64,000 nt of DNA from Carettochelys insculpta. Taxonomy: Eukaryota > Chordata > Testudines > Carettochelyidae. The notes beneath the pieces were generated by a model that was given only the letters and a program-made list of their open reading frames with translations, ran no database searches and was not told the origin of the DNA. The translations under genes and the position numbers were made by a program. The DNA lies in NCBI RefSeq assembly GCF_033958435.1, contig NC_134161.1, positions 16,430,001 through 16,494,000 of the forward strand. The letters run 5' to 3'. The first letter of the stretch is position 1. Each line of letters begins with the position of its first letter. This document shows, piece after piece, positions 33,858 through 43,944 of this stretch.

Positions 33858-34842
33858 ATATGTGAGTTAACAGCAACAATGCCACCTTCTCTGATCTGAT
33901 CTTGCCCCAGGGCTAGTTCCTCAAATAGGTCAGAGTGGTGTAACTTTCTCTCTCTCTCCCCATCGCTCTCACTTTTGCTCTTGTTCTCTAATCTCTTGTG
34001 CTGAAGAGGACATTTATTTCACTGCTTTTCTATCACAACCAGCTTCTATTACTTGGAGTCTTTCATTATTGTCAACATGGTAGTTTTCAACCTTCTCCCA
34101 TTTCAGAACTTCCAGATAATTTCAAACACAGGTACAGATCCCTTTGGAAGTCTTAGATATTGGCTTCTGACCCTCAGGGGTCTTCAGGCAATAGGCTGAA
34201 GACTGCTGCCCTGCAAGTCTGTGCCCCAAGGGTCCTCAACTTGGCAGCAGAGCCGTAAGCCACCTGATGAATATAGGAAGTACTTACACCCGCTAAAAGA
34301 AAGGGACCCTTTGTATCTGGCCCAGATCCAAAGCCCACTGAAATCAATAGAAATACTCCCACTGATTTCAGTTCATTGATCTGTTCATAGCAGTCTAACT
34401 TGGGCTGCCATTTAAACAGAACAAGGAGGGAATGGCTGAGCCTGACAAGTCTTTTATTAGTTCTCTGTGTATTACACATTTTGGATCTGATAGTTCATTG
34501 CACTGCTTCTTGTTATTATTCTAATTTGGCAATATCTTGCATTCACTTTGCATAGGTCAAAATGACTTCCTAAAACACCAGGAAGAATCTGCCCATGTAC
34601 CCCTATTGTTTATAATAAATGAATCACCTGTTCAAATTGACATGTAACATTTTGCATTATATACCACATAGACTGCATTAATGTAATATACAATAAATAT
34701 AGCCTCTGCTACAGTAAAACAAGTAATACACTGTCAGATTGGCAATGAATAGGACATTAAATGAGAGTAAGTATTTATATGTGTACATTTCTAAATGATA
34801 CAGGATCACATGACCTTATCAGTAAACTATGAAAATGCAAGC
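33858..34842. other. Unique AT-rich intronic sequence with a short (CT)n run
   Basis: A (TC)n stretch lies at about 33947-33960. The AT-rich 34480-34740 part has no identified repeat. Confidence 0.4.
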
Positions 34843-35688
34843 TAGATGGGGCTACTAACAGGTGGGTGTGTAACTGGTTGGATGACTATTGACAGAGAGT
34901 AGTTATTAATAGTTTACAGTCAAGCTGGAAGAGAATAATGAGTGGGGTTCCAGAGGGGCGAGTTCAATATCTTCATCTAATGAGCTAGATAATGGTATAG
35001 ACAGTGCACTTATCAAGTTTGCAGATGATACCCAGCTGGGAGGGGTTGCCAGTGCTTTGGAGGATAGGGTCAGAATTCAAAGAAGGCTAACGGCACACTG
35101 GAGTGCATTAGTAGGAGTATTGGCAGCAGATCTAGGGAAGTGATTTTCCCCTTTATTTGGCACTGGTAAGGCTGTATCTGGACTATTGTGTCCAGTTCTG
35201 GGCCCTCCATTACAGAAAGGATGCGGATGCACTGGAGAGAGAGTCCAATGAAGAGCAACAAAGATGATTAGGGGGCTAGAGTCCATGACTTGTGAGGAGA
35301 GGCTGAAGGATTTAGGTTTATTTAGTCTACAGAAAAGAACAGTGATGGCAGGATTTGATAGCAGCTTTCAACTTCCTGTAGGGGGGTTCCAAAAGGGATG
35401 GAGAGAGGCTGTTCTCAGTGATGACAGAAGACAGAAAAAGGCGCAATGGTCTCAAGTTGCAGCATGGTAGGTCTAGGTTGGAGATTAGGAAAGACATTTT
35501 CATCAGGAGGGTGGTGAAGCACTGGAATGGATTACCTGGAGGCAGTGGACTCTCCTTCACAAGAGGTCTTTAAGTCCTGGCTTGACAAAGCCCTGGCTGG
35601 GATGATTTAGTTAGGATTAGTCCTGCTTCCAACAGGGGGATGGACTCAATGAGATCCTTCCAGCCCTGTGATTCTGTGATTCTATGGA
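34843..35688 (+). mobile_element. CR1 LINE, long 3' fragment
   Basis: Contains 'tatcaagtttgcagatgata', 'ggctgtatctggactattgt', 'ggagagaggctgttctcagt' and terminal 'tccagccctgtgattctgtg'. About 845 bp with multiple frame breaks. Confidence 0.92.
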
Positions 35689-35699
35689 AGGACAAAAAC

Positions 35700-36640
35700 T
35701 GTGTTGCAAATAAATTAAGTGCTCTCCAACTCCATACAGCAGGCTGGCAATGAAGGTGCTTAAATTAGTAACACATTCCTAACGTGACACCAGATAGCCT
35801 GTCTCTTCCTCCCTATCTATTTGTGGGGAATTGAACATTCACCAAGGTCTGAAAGGCACCTTATTTAATCAAAGCAAGTGCACTTTAATTTTTTAAGTCT
35901 TAGACACTTCATGCTCCCAGGAGTCCAGCCATCTGAAAGATCTATTAAACACATCAAAAAACAAGAGGAAGCAATGGCTTAGCCAAGCCTTCCAGGACCA
36001 AGACAAAGAAAAAGTCAGGTGAAGAGGTTAAACTCTGGTATAAGGCTTCATTTGCAGCCACTAATACTGCAGCATATTATAGTCTAATCTAGACTGATCC
36101 CAGTTTAATGCAAGATTTTCCAAGCCCTGAATAGGATATGAAAAAAAACCCTCGACAGTCATAATTTAGGCAGCCCTGCAGAGGTTTAGCTGAGCGATAT
36201 GAAAGGCAAATTCCAGACGGTGTTATGAATTATTGCGCCTTATGAACCTTCCAACTCTCAACAGATGCCTGCTGCCATTTAAACAGCCACTAGATCAATT
36301 AGAAATGAAAGGCACAAATCGACCCTGTGCAAGGGCACTAAATTACCAGGAACTAATAATCCAAGCAGTAATGCCAGGTGGTAGGAGTTGAGCACACCCC
36401 CCCAACCTCTGCACACTGCACTAATTCCTTTTTTTCAACTTTATGGAGAGAATAAATGTGCACACCCTGGGTGGAGAAAGGAGTAGTTTGTGAATCCCTG
36501 GCAAACGCTCAGCAAGCAATCTCGCTGACATGCCTCCAACTCAAGCACTTCCCTGCAAAGTGTCCTAGAAGTTGGCCATTGGTTACACAGAGTGTGACAA
36601 TTAGGCTATATCTCCCTGGAGCCAAGACAGATTTTTTCCA
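35700..36640. promoter_or_regulatory. Candidate conserved intronic regulatory block
   Basis: Nearly 1 kb of repeat-free AT-rich sequence with many homeodomain-type cores ('taaattagtaacac', 'ctagatcaattagaaatg', 'gaactaataatcc'). No open frame of note. Assigned by look only. Confidence 0.4.
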
Positions 36641-36649
36641 TAGAGGTTC

Positions 36650-36915
36650 AAAACAAAAAGGCAGTCCAGTAGCACTTTAAAGACTAACAAAATAATTTAT
36701 TAGGTGGTGAGCTTTCGTGGGACAGACCCACTTCTTCAGACCATAGCCAGACCAGAACAGATCAGAACAGCCTGTTCTGGTATGGCTATGGTCTGAAGAA
36801 GAGGGTCTGTCCCACAAAAGCTCACCTCCTAATATATTATTTTGTTGGTCTTTAAAGTGCTACAGGACTGCCATTTTGTTTTGATAGAATGTAGACTAAC
36901 ACAGCTATCTCTCTG
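36650..36915. mobile_element. Palindromic repeat family P, near-complete copy
   Basis: Arms of about 110 bp meet near 36765: 'ggcagtccagtagcacttta', 'gctttcgtgggacagaccca' and 'cttcttcagaccatagccag' on the left are mirrored by 'ctatggtctgaagaagaggg', 'tgtcccacaaaagctcacct' and 'aaagtgctacaggactgcca' on the right. Confidence 0.85.
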
Positions 36916-36933
36916 TTACAATTCCATACAGGT

Positions 36934-36974
36934 TGTTGTTGTTGTTAGTATTATTATTACTACTACTACTACTA
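36934..36974. repeat. Compound trinucleotide microsatellite (GTT)n(ATT)n(ACT)n
   Basis: Successive runs of three trinucleotide types, ending exactly where the next Tigger-like element begins. Confidence 0.9.
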
Positions 36975-37288
36975 CAGGTTGAACCACTCTAATCCGGTAC
37001 TCTCAGGTGCAGAACAAGATAATTTGCCAGACCACGTGAGGTCAGTATTGACTAACACATTACCAACCCTTCCACTGCTTACTGGGCTCTAAGAAGACAT
37101 TTAGAGGTAACATGGCTAAATAACAGCACAGAACACTGACAGCCAGGACTGCTGGCTGCAAACAAACTTTATGGGACCACAGGAAACTTGACTTCACCCA
37201 TGATAAGCGGACAGCTGGCTAACTAAAACCATGACAGATTATGGATATTGCTGGATGGGGGAGTTCCAGACTGGAAAGGTTCAACCTG
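36975..37288. mobile_element. Tigger-like MITE
   Basis: TA (36973-36974, within the ACT run) then CAGGTTGAACCACTCTAATC; right end 'aaaggttcaacctg'. Confidence 0.82.
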
Positions 37289-37494
37289 TTTTATTTATTG
37301 ATTTATTTAGTATCTAGAGAAATCAGTTAGAAATTCTAACCAGATAGGAGCTCTGTTGCGCAAGAAGTTCTCCCAAAAGTTGACCACTGTAATCCAGGAA
37401 AGACGTAGCAGGTGGGTAAAATGAGCAAATAGTGCAGGTAAGTGTGGCAGTAATGTACACTTGGTTTCCACTGACTAGCCACCTAGTTCAAACA

Positions 37495-37625
37495 GCTCTA
37501 CAGGTGAGGAAACTGAGTCACACAGCAGTGCAAAGACTTGCCCAACACCAGCTGGTCACTTGCAAAACCAGGAATGGAAGGCAGGTCACATGAGCCTTGG
37601 TCTAGAGCTGTGAATGCTTGGTAGG
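37495..37625 (-). mobile_element. MIR-like SINE remnant
   Basis: 'aggtgaggaaactgagtcac' followed by 'agacttgcccaacaccagct' is the reverse of the MIR 3' half and core. Confidence 0.6.
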
Positions 37626-37887
37626 TATCAGGTAATTAGTGGGGCTTGACACACAAGGATCTGAAGGAGTCTAGAAGAATGGAAGGTATTCTAGCATGGA
37701 ACAAAGCTTGAAGATGCCTGTGGCAGAAAGAGGACATGTTGATGATGGGGGATGGCACCACAGATGGAGTAAAGAAGGATACTTACAATGTGATAAGCTA
37801 AATAGAGAGTGCTGGGTAAAATTAAGGTGCCCCTTGAGTATGAGGATAAGGACTTGGCACTTTATGTTGGTCAGAGGAGATCAGCTC

Positions 37888-38103
37888 ATGGGAATAAGGG
37901 GACTTCGAAGTAGGCGGGGTCCTTTCGAAAAGGACCCCCATCGGGACAAGCCGCGCGGTGGCGAGGCATGTCAATTTCGAAGTGCCGCGGCTGCCCGCAT
38001 GCTAATGAAGCACTGAATATGCATGTCAGCGCTTCATTAGTAAACTTCGAAATGGCCACTTGCATGGACATATCGAAGTTTGGGGCTAGTGTAGACACGG
38101 CCC
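37888..38103. mobile_element. Half copy of the palindromic MITE, inner module inverted
   Basis: Begins at the element centre ('ggaataaggggacttcgaag') and ends 'ggggctagtgtagacacggc'. Compared with 357-758 the inner module reads 'gggtcctttcgaaaaggacc', the opposite orientation relative to the outer arm. Confidence 0.8.
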
Positions 38104-38169
38104 TCATGTCTGATTTTTCAGAGCATGGTGTAGTTCAAAGCCCATCTCCCAGTGGATTGCCTCGGGCAG

Positions 38170-38235
38170 CTCTCTGTATTGCAACACAGGAGGTCAGACT
38201 AGATGATCACTAGGGTCCCTTCTGGCCTGGGCATT
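38170..38235 (+). mobile_element. Short CR1/L3-like 3' end fragment
   Basis: 'ggaggtcagactagatgatc' followed by 'gtcccttctggcctgggca'. Confidence 0.6.
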
Positions 38236-38354
38236 TACATAACTCCCAGGGTCTTTGCATGCAGGTGTGAGCGGTCAGCACTTCTGCAAATCAGGCCCCA
38301 AGTATCTCAGGCCAGGCACATGGACAGTGAGGCTCGCACAACTAGTGCCCGCCT

Positions 38355-38475
38355 AGAATCTTAGAACCCTAGGGCTGGAAGCGACCCCAGGAGGTCACTG
38401 AGTTCAGTCCCCTGCCCAAAGCAGGACCAACCTCATAAAGGGTTGATCTTCCACCTAGTGAAGACATACTCCCAG
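38355..38475 (-). mobile_element. CR1 3' end fused to a MITE family A end
   Basis: 38355-38432 is the reverse CR1 3' end ('gaaccctagggctggaagcg', 'ctgcccaaagcaggaccaac'). 38433-38475 ('gggttgatcttccacctagt', 'gaagacatactccc') is a family A terminal piece. The same junction type occurs at 23848/23849. Confidence 0.7.
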
Positions 38476-38689
38476 GCTTGTGCAATGGTCACCTTCACCA
38501 TCTGGTCTTGGGTAGAAGTGGGGCTCCCTGTTCATTCAGTCACAGCAGCCAACCCTTCTGAGGTCCAAACCAGACACACATGCCCTACTCTGCAGCTGAG
38601 CAGGGATCTCACTTTCCTGCTCCCCTGCTTTCCTCTTCAGAGATTCAAAATTTGGAGGAGATAAATCTCTCTATACTAATTCAGGGAGA

Positions 38690-39260
38690 GCTTGATCCTC
38701 GTCAGCGCAGAACAAATAAAAGGGCTAAACGGGCCTGACATTTTACTGCAGAAGAGAGGTCGTTTTCAGCCACTAATAAAAAGGATTTGACACAGGCTAA
38801 TAAAGAGAAATGAATTCCTCTAATGGCCTAATTTAGCACATTCAGCAGTGTTCTCCCTGCAAGCCAGGAGTGAGGCTGGGGGGTGGGAGAGAAGAGGGAC
38901 AGAAAGAGCATTTCAAATCCCCTTTCCTCTTTTAATTCTAGTAAAGAAAAGCAGAATAAAACTAGGGTTGGGAATATCCAGTTCCCCTTCTTGAAGAGAT
39001 AAAGAAATAAAAGACCCTTCTCCAACAGGAAAGCAACAGTCTTGTGTCACTCAAGTGGGTGATTAAAACGGATGTGTTTATTTACGAGGGTCTAAGGCTT
39101 TATTTGGTTAAATTACTCTCATCTTAGGTCTCGCATCTACAAAAAGATTCCATATATCTCATTATTTCTGGTCGGCAGAGCCTGGCAAAACTGCTAAACA
39201 GAGACTATACTGCTGTCAAGGAAAAGGACTCACAATTCTGGGAGTAACAGCAATTTATAT
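38690..39260. promoter_or_regulatory. Candidate conserved intronic regulatory block
   Basis: AT-rich and repeat-free, with 'ccactaataaaaagg', 'ctctaatggcctaatttagc' and 'ggtgattaaaacgg' around homeodomain-type cores. No coding signal. Confidence 0.35.
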
Positions 39261-39275
39261 CATGACTGGAAGGGG

Positions 39276-39545
39276 TTTCATAGAATCATAGAACATGAGA
39301 ACTGGAAGGGACCTCACAAGGTCATCAAGTCCAGTCCCCTGCCCTCATGGTAGGACCAAGCACCAGCTAGATCATACCTGATAGATATTTATCCAGCCTG
39401 TTCTTCAATACATCCAACCATGGAGATTCTACAACCACTGTAGGCAGTTTATTCCAGTACTTAGCTGATGTCCAACATAAACCTCCCTTGCTGCAATTTA
39501 AGCCCATTGCTTCTTGTCCTATCTTCAGAGGCTAAGGTGTTTCCT
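39276..39545 (-). mobile_element. CR1 LINE 3' fragment
   Basis: 'catagaatcatagaacatga', 'gtccagtcccctgccctcat' and 'cttgctgcaatttaagccca', the reverse of a CR1 3' region. Confidence 0.9.
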
Positions 39546-41103
39546 CAGGACTCTGCTTCACACTTCAAATGGCTGGGTGATTCCAGAGATGGGCGAGGAA
39601 TAAGGTGGCAGAGATACCGTTGACATCAAGAGTTAACAGTCCCGTTAGCTGTGAAGCGCAGTCTAGCAGTGTTGCTGTTTACCTCTGTGTAAAGTGTGGG
39701 CAAAGCACTGCAATTCTGAGGAGACAGTATTCTATTCTCCCTTTCTCTTGGTGCAAATTGCTGCCCATGGGACATGACAGCCCTGGAGAACGAGGCCCAG
39801 AACCCTGGATAGGCAGGTTACCACTGGCTGAGAATAGGGCTCTACATGCTATAAGGAGGTCAAAATAAAATTGAATTCCCTATGGGTCTTGAGGCATCCC
39901 TGCACCCTTCCCATCAGACAGGCCTCAAAACACCAAATGCCAACCATCTATGGGGGACTGGCTATGCCTGGGCTACACAGTTTCCAAGTGAGACATCTCT
40001 TCTGTAGTCCTCAGACTACAGGCTGCACGGGCTCAGTGAGCACACAGACAGGTCCGAAGCCAGGGCTGCCCTATGTCAGAAACTGGTGTTGGCCTACCAC
40101 CTAGGTTCACACAATGGGGCCTGGGCGCCCTGCCATCCAGCCCCCACACCAGGGCTGTGTGGAGGGGTCTCTGGGCTGGTGGCACAGGGCATAGAGGTGT
40201 GGGGAAGATTGGGGGGTATGCTGTAGGTCTCAGCTTACATCTCTGATACCACCCATCTGCGGCCTGCTGTGCTTCCTGGGTGAGAACCTCTGCTGTAGAG
40301 CAAGAGGAAGAAATTGTTTTGTAAAGTTCTTTTTATGGGTGATAAAACCAATGCCCTATAAAACAGAGCAGTAACTTCACAGTCACTCAACCATTTTCTT
40401 CAGAGTGACCTTGGTGAGGATGCCAAACCTCAATTACCTACCCAACCAACTGTGCAGCAATCTAGCAGCTGGGCCTGACTTTCTTTCCCCTGTGAGTGAC
40501 CGTGGGATCCTCTGGTGACTGCAGGGACTTCAGTGATGTTCAGCAGTTAAGCTGCTACAGCCCAGACTAAGGTCTGTCTACACCCATCTCACACTGTCTA
40601 TAGCAGGTCAGCATAGCTATATTCAGGGCCATTCTTATGACCTGGGATGCCCTACACAGCCCCAGCACCTGCACCTCCATCTGGGCAGCAGCTCTACAGG
40701 GTGATGGTGGGGGTATGCTAAGGGCTGGGGGACAGGAGCAGGATAGGGAGGCTAGTGATGGAACAGGGAGTGCTGGTCAGGAGGCACAGCAGGGGGCCAG
40801 GGGATTGGGGCACCAGAGCTTATGTCTTTGGTTTAATTTTGCTCAGAACTAAAGGGCAAAAAACAGCTAACTAACTTTCATAACCATTGTTCTTCAAGAT
40901 GTGTCACTCATGTCCATTGCATTTTAGGTGCATGCATCATCCACGCAGAGTTGTTGGAGCCATATCTTAATGGTATCCCTAGGGCCGTCTGGAGTGCCTC
41001 CTGGACTTTACCAATGCATAAGTACATTAGATGCTTCTTCTTTAACATTTCATAGTTGTACATTTTGATTTTATGTTGTTATGACAGGTGTTTTGTTACA
41101 CAT
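39546..41103. other. Unclassified intronic sequence
   Basis: No named repeat. 40620-40850 resembles part of the GC-rich tract at 8990-9400 and may be a shared, unnamed element. Confidence 0.35.
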
Positions 41104-41394
41104 TAGGATATGTCTACACAGCAAAGTTATTTCTCAATAACAGGTGTTATTCTGAAATAACTTTGCCAGTGTCTACACAACCCAACCGCTGTTTCAAAAT
41201 AATTTCAAAATAGTGTTTGGCTTATTTCAAAATAAGCAAACCCCATTCCATGAGAAACAGCATCTATTTTGAAATAGGCTTTGTGTAAAGAGGGAAATAG
41301 AGTCTACTTCAAAATTAGCCATTGTGCGTCGAATGGCTCTCTCTTCCGGAATGGCTTATTTTGAAATAGCACTGCTATGTAGACATAGCCTTAG
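41104..41394. mobile_element. MITE family C, full-length copy
   Basis: Left 'ggatatgtctacacagcaaa', right 'actgctatgtagacatagcc', inverted. Interior rich in 'ttatttcaaaataagc' palindromes. Confidence 0.82.
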
Positions 41395-41692
41395 TTTCCT
41401 CACATTCTTTTCCTTTAGTTTAAAGTTTGGGGAAGATATGCTCTGTATCATTACCTTTTGAGATGCAAGGTTCTATGTAGAGGCTATGGATGGGAACTGG
41501 GGTCCCAGCAGGACAGTTCAATTTTGACCATGCTCTGTGATCAGAATCATTTTTTTCAGATAGAGTCGCTCTCTGGGAAGGACTCATTGATATTGGCCAG
41601 TGAATCATAAAAGAAGGGATTGTCTTGCATGCCGTTTGACTGCCTCAGTTCCAGCACTGGTGTTTATGTGGAATTAAAACAAATTATACTTA

Positions 41693-41873
41693 GGGCTTGT
41701 CTATACTTGTTTCAGATTCAGGCAGATTGCATTTAGAATGGGCAGCAGCTATTTCCTAGTACTGTGTTTGGGCAATTTCCTTATTACTTATACCTTGCTC
41801 CTGGCTTGCTTCTCCACTGGCCTGTTCCAGAAATCTATCCCAGAATAGCTCTATGTAGACAAGTTCTTGGGGT
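41693..41873. mobile_element. Short MITE
   Basis: Inverted ends 'agggcttgtctatacttgtt' and 'tctatgtagacaagttctt', about 180 bp, no internal coding. Confidence 0.7.
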
Positions 41874-41991
41874 ATAAGACTTGGGATCATTGATTTTGCC
41901 TCACGTGGGAATCTGACCTCAAAGACTTCGGGCAGTTTCCACTGCTTTGCTGAAGAGGTTCATAGGTGTCAGAATTAGGAGATAATACATA

Positions 41992-42316
41992 CAGGTCGAA
42001 TCTCTCTAATCCGGCACTCTTTTGTCTGGCAACAACTGTAATCTGGCATGATTTTAGTTAGCCAGACGGATGCTTATCGTGGGTGCGGCCAAGTTTCCCA
42101 TGGTCCCATAAAGTTTGTTACCAGCCACTAGTCCCGGCTCTCAGTGCTCTGTGCTGTTATTTAGCTGTAATTTACCCCAAATGTCTTCTAATAGCCTGCT
42201 AAGCAATGGAAGCACTGGTAATGTGCTACACAATATTGACTTCCCCTAGTCTGTAAAATTCTCTTGTTTGGCAGTGGTCAGGTCCCCAGGGTGCCAGACG
42301 AGAGAGGTAAAACCTG
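41992..42316. mobile_element. Tigger-like MITE with TA target duplication
   Basis: TA (41990-41991), CAGGTCGAATCTCTCTAATC, right end 'gagaggtaaaacctg' and TA (42317-42318). Orientation as in 10528-10836. Confidence 0.85.
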
Positions 42317-42384
42317 TATTATAAAACTTAAAGGTGAACAGTGTATGATAAGAATAAAGCAGCATGGAAAGAAAAATCGTGTAC

Positions 42385-42472
42385 TTATAAGTGGTCATCT
42401 GGCTAACTAAAATCATGCAAGATTATGGATGTTGCTGGATGAGAGAGTGCCAGATTAGAGAGGTGCAACCTG
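42385..42472. mobile_element. Tigger-like MITE terminal fragment
   Basis: 'ggtcatctggctaactaaaa' to 'agagaggtgcaacctg', the last quarter of the family. Confidence 0.75.
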
Positions 42473-43092
42473 AAATTGTATTAATTATCATTTCAACCAC
42501 TTTTCCTGGTACAGTTCAGTGGCCTGCAATTCTCAGTGACTCTTTTAAGGTGAGGTGTATTTTTTAGTGTTCGCTCCTCTAGTCCAGGGGCTGATTTTAA
42601 CAAGCAAAGTAAACCACTTAGCCACATGCACCCCAGACCCATAGCTTTCTGCAGAGCTCTTGGAGGTACCAGCTGTGCCTGGAAACTTGTTGCATTAATT
42701 GATCAGATTCTTCCAGCAGCTGTTCCTTTGACACCTGAGTCCTTTGCAATACTTCATCGTTATTGCCCTAGAAGTCCCGGGCACATATCCTCAGGGGAAA
42801 GCCTTATCATCTTTATTACTTCCTTTACTCCCTGGTAGCCCAGCAGACTCAAAAATTCCCTCACAAGCTTTCTGGGTTTTTTAAAATATGTTTTATATCT
42901 TTGGTTAACTGCCCTTCAAGTTCCTTTAACCTTCAAAATATCTAATTTTTACGTCACCTCTTACCTTTCTGTGGTTTATAGTTCTTTCAATGGGCTTCTC
43001 CAGGGCTGGATTTCCATTTCTTCAGTACTACATGTTTGGTCCAAATAATCTCTTGAACTTTCCCATTAAATCAGACTGGTCCATTTCTTGGC
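42473..43092. other. Unclassified, possibly old repeat
   Basis: Compositionally like the decayed L3-type LINE at 4050-5172, but no block can be matched. Confidence 0.3.
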
Positions 43093-43100
43093 TTCCTGAT

Positions 43101-43275
43101 CAGCGCTCCTTCTAATTTTTTCCATCCGTGGGCAGAATAAATTTTGTTGTGTGCAATGAGGCACGAGTGGATGTGCACCACCAGCAGAAAGCTGTGGGCA
43201 CTCTGCTAATCAGTTAGGTGGCAACTGAATCCCTGCTCCTCAGCTGTCCAGACACTCAGCATACAGGGAGCACTG
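43101..43275. mobile_element. hAT-like element, 175 bp, with perfect 8-bp target duplication
   Basis: Left end CAGCGCTCCTTCTAATTTTT, right end 'atacagggagcactg', flanked on both sides by TTCCTGAT (43093-43100 and 43276-43283). Non-autonomous. Confidence 0.92.
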
Positions 43276-43374
43276 TTCCTGATCCCATTCTATGGTAAGT
43301 GGGGGAAGGATTTTAGTTCTGTAACATTGTTCCTGGAGTATCCAAGTTTCTCACCAGCAGCAAGGTCTGTCTCC

Positions 43375-43651
43375 AAGGGCTGGTTCATACTACGGGGAAA
43401 AGTGACCTGGTCAGGGTCAATCTTCTGGAGTTTGATTTTGTGCACCTGGTAGAGATGCGTAAAATCAAACGATCTGGAGTTGGCAGTCGACCCCTGTACT
43501 CCTCGGTATAGTGAGGAGTAAGGGAGGACTATGTGGCAGTTTTCCTTTTGAGTCCTGTTGTGTAAATGGCCAGGTAAGCCGACCGCAGATAAGTCAATTC
43601 TAGCTATGCATATCTGCAACTGACTTAACTGCCTAGTATAGACCAAGCCTA
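43375..43651. mobile_element. MITE family A copy
   Basis: Left 'agggctggttcatactacgg', interior 'ggcagtcgacccctgtactc', right 'gcctagtatagaccaagcct'. Confidence 0.8.
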
Positions 43652-43802
43652 GGTAGCTGATACACTTGCAACATTTAACATGCAATACATGCGACTGCAA
43701 TGGAAGTCTGAAGAGAAAGCCCAAGAGAAAGCACTTCTGTTAGTGTGTGGCTCACGGGAGCTCTTTCCCTGCTAGTTCTGTCAGGAATCTCCACTACATT
43801 GC

Positions 43803-43892
43803 ATCTGTCAAAACAGGTCTTTGCCCATGAAAGCTTATGCTCCAAAATATCTGTTAGTCTACAAGGTGCCACAGGACTTCTCATTGTCACAG
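43803..43892. mobile_element. Palindromic repeat family P, half copy
   Basis: 'gtctttgcccatgaaagctt', 'atgctccaaaatatctgtta' and 'aaggtgccacaggacttctc', as in the right arm of 22097-22302. Confidence 0.7.
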
Positions 43893-43944
43893 ATGAAGTA
43901 ACACCAAGAATGTCTCAAACCCAGATGTAGCATTTCAAAGCTGT

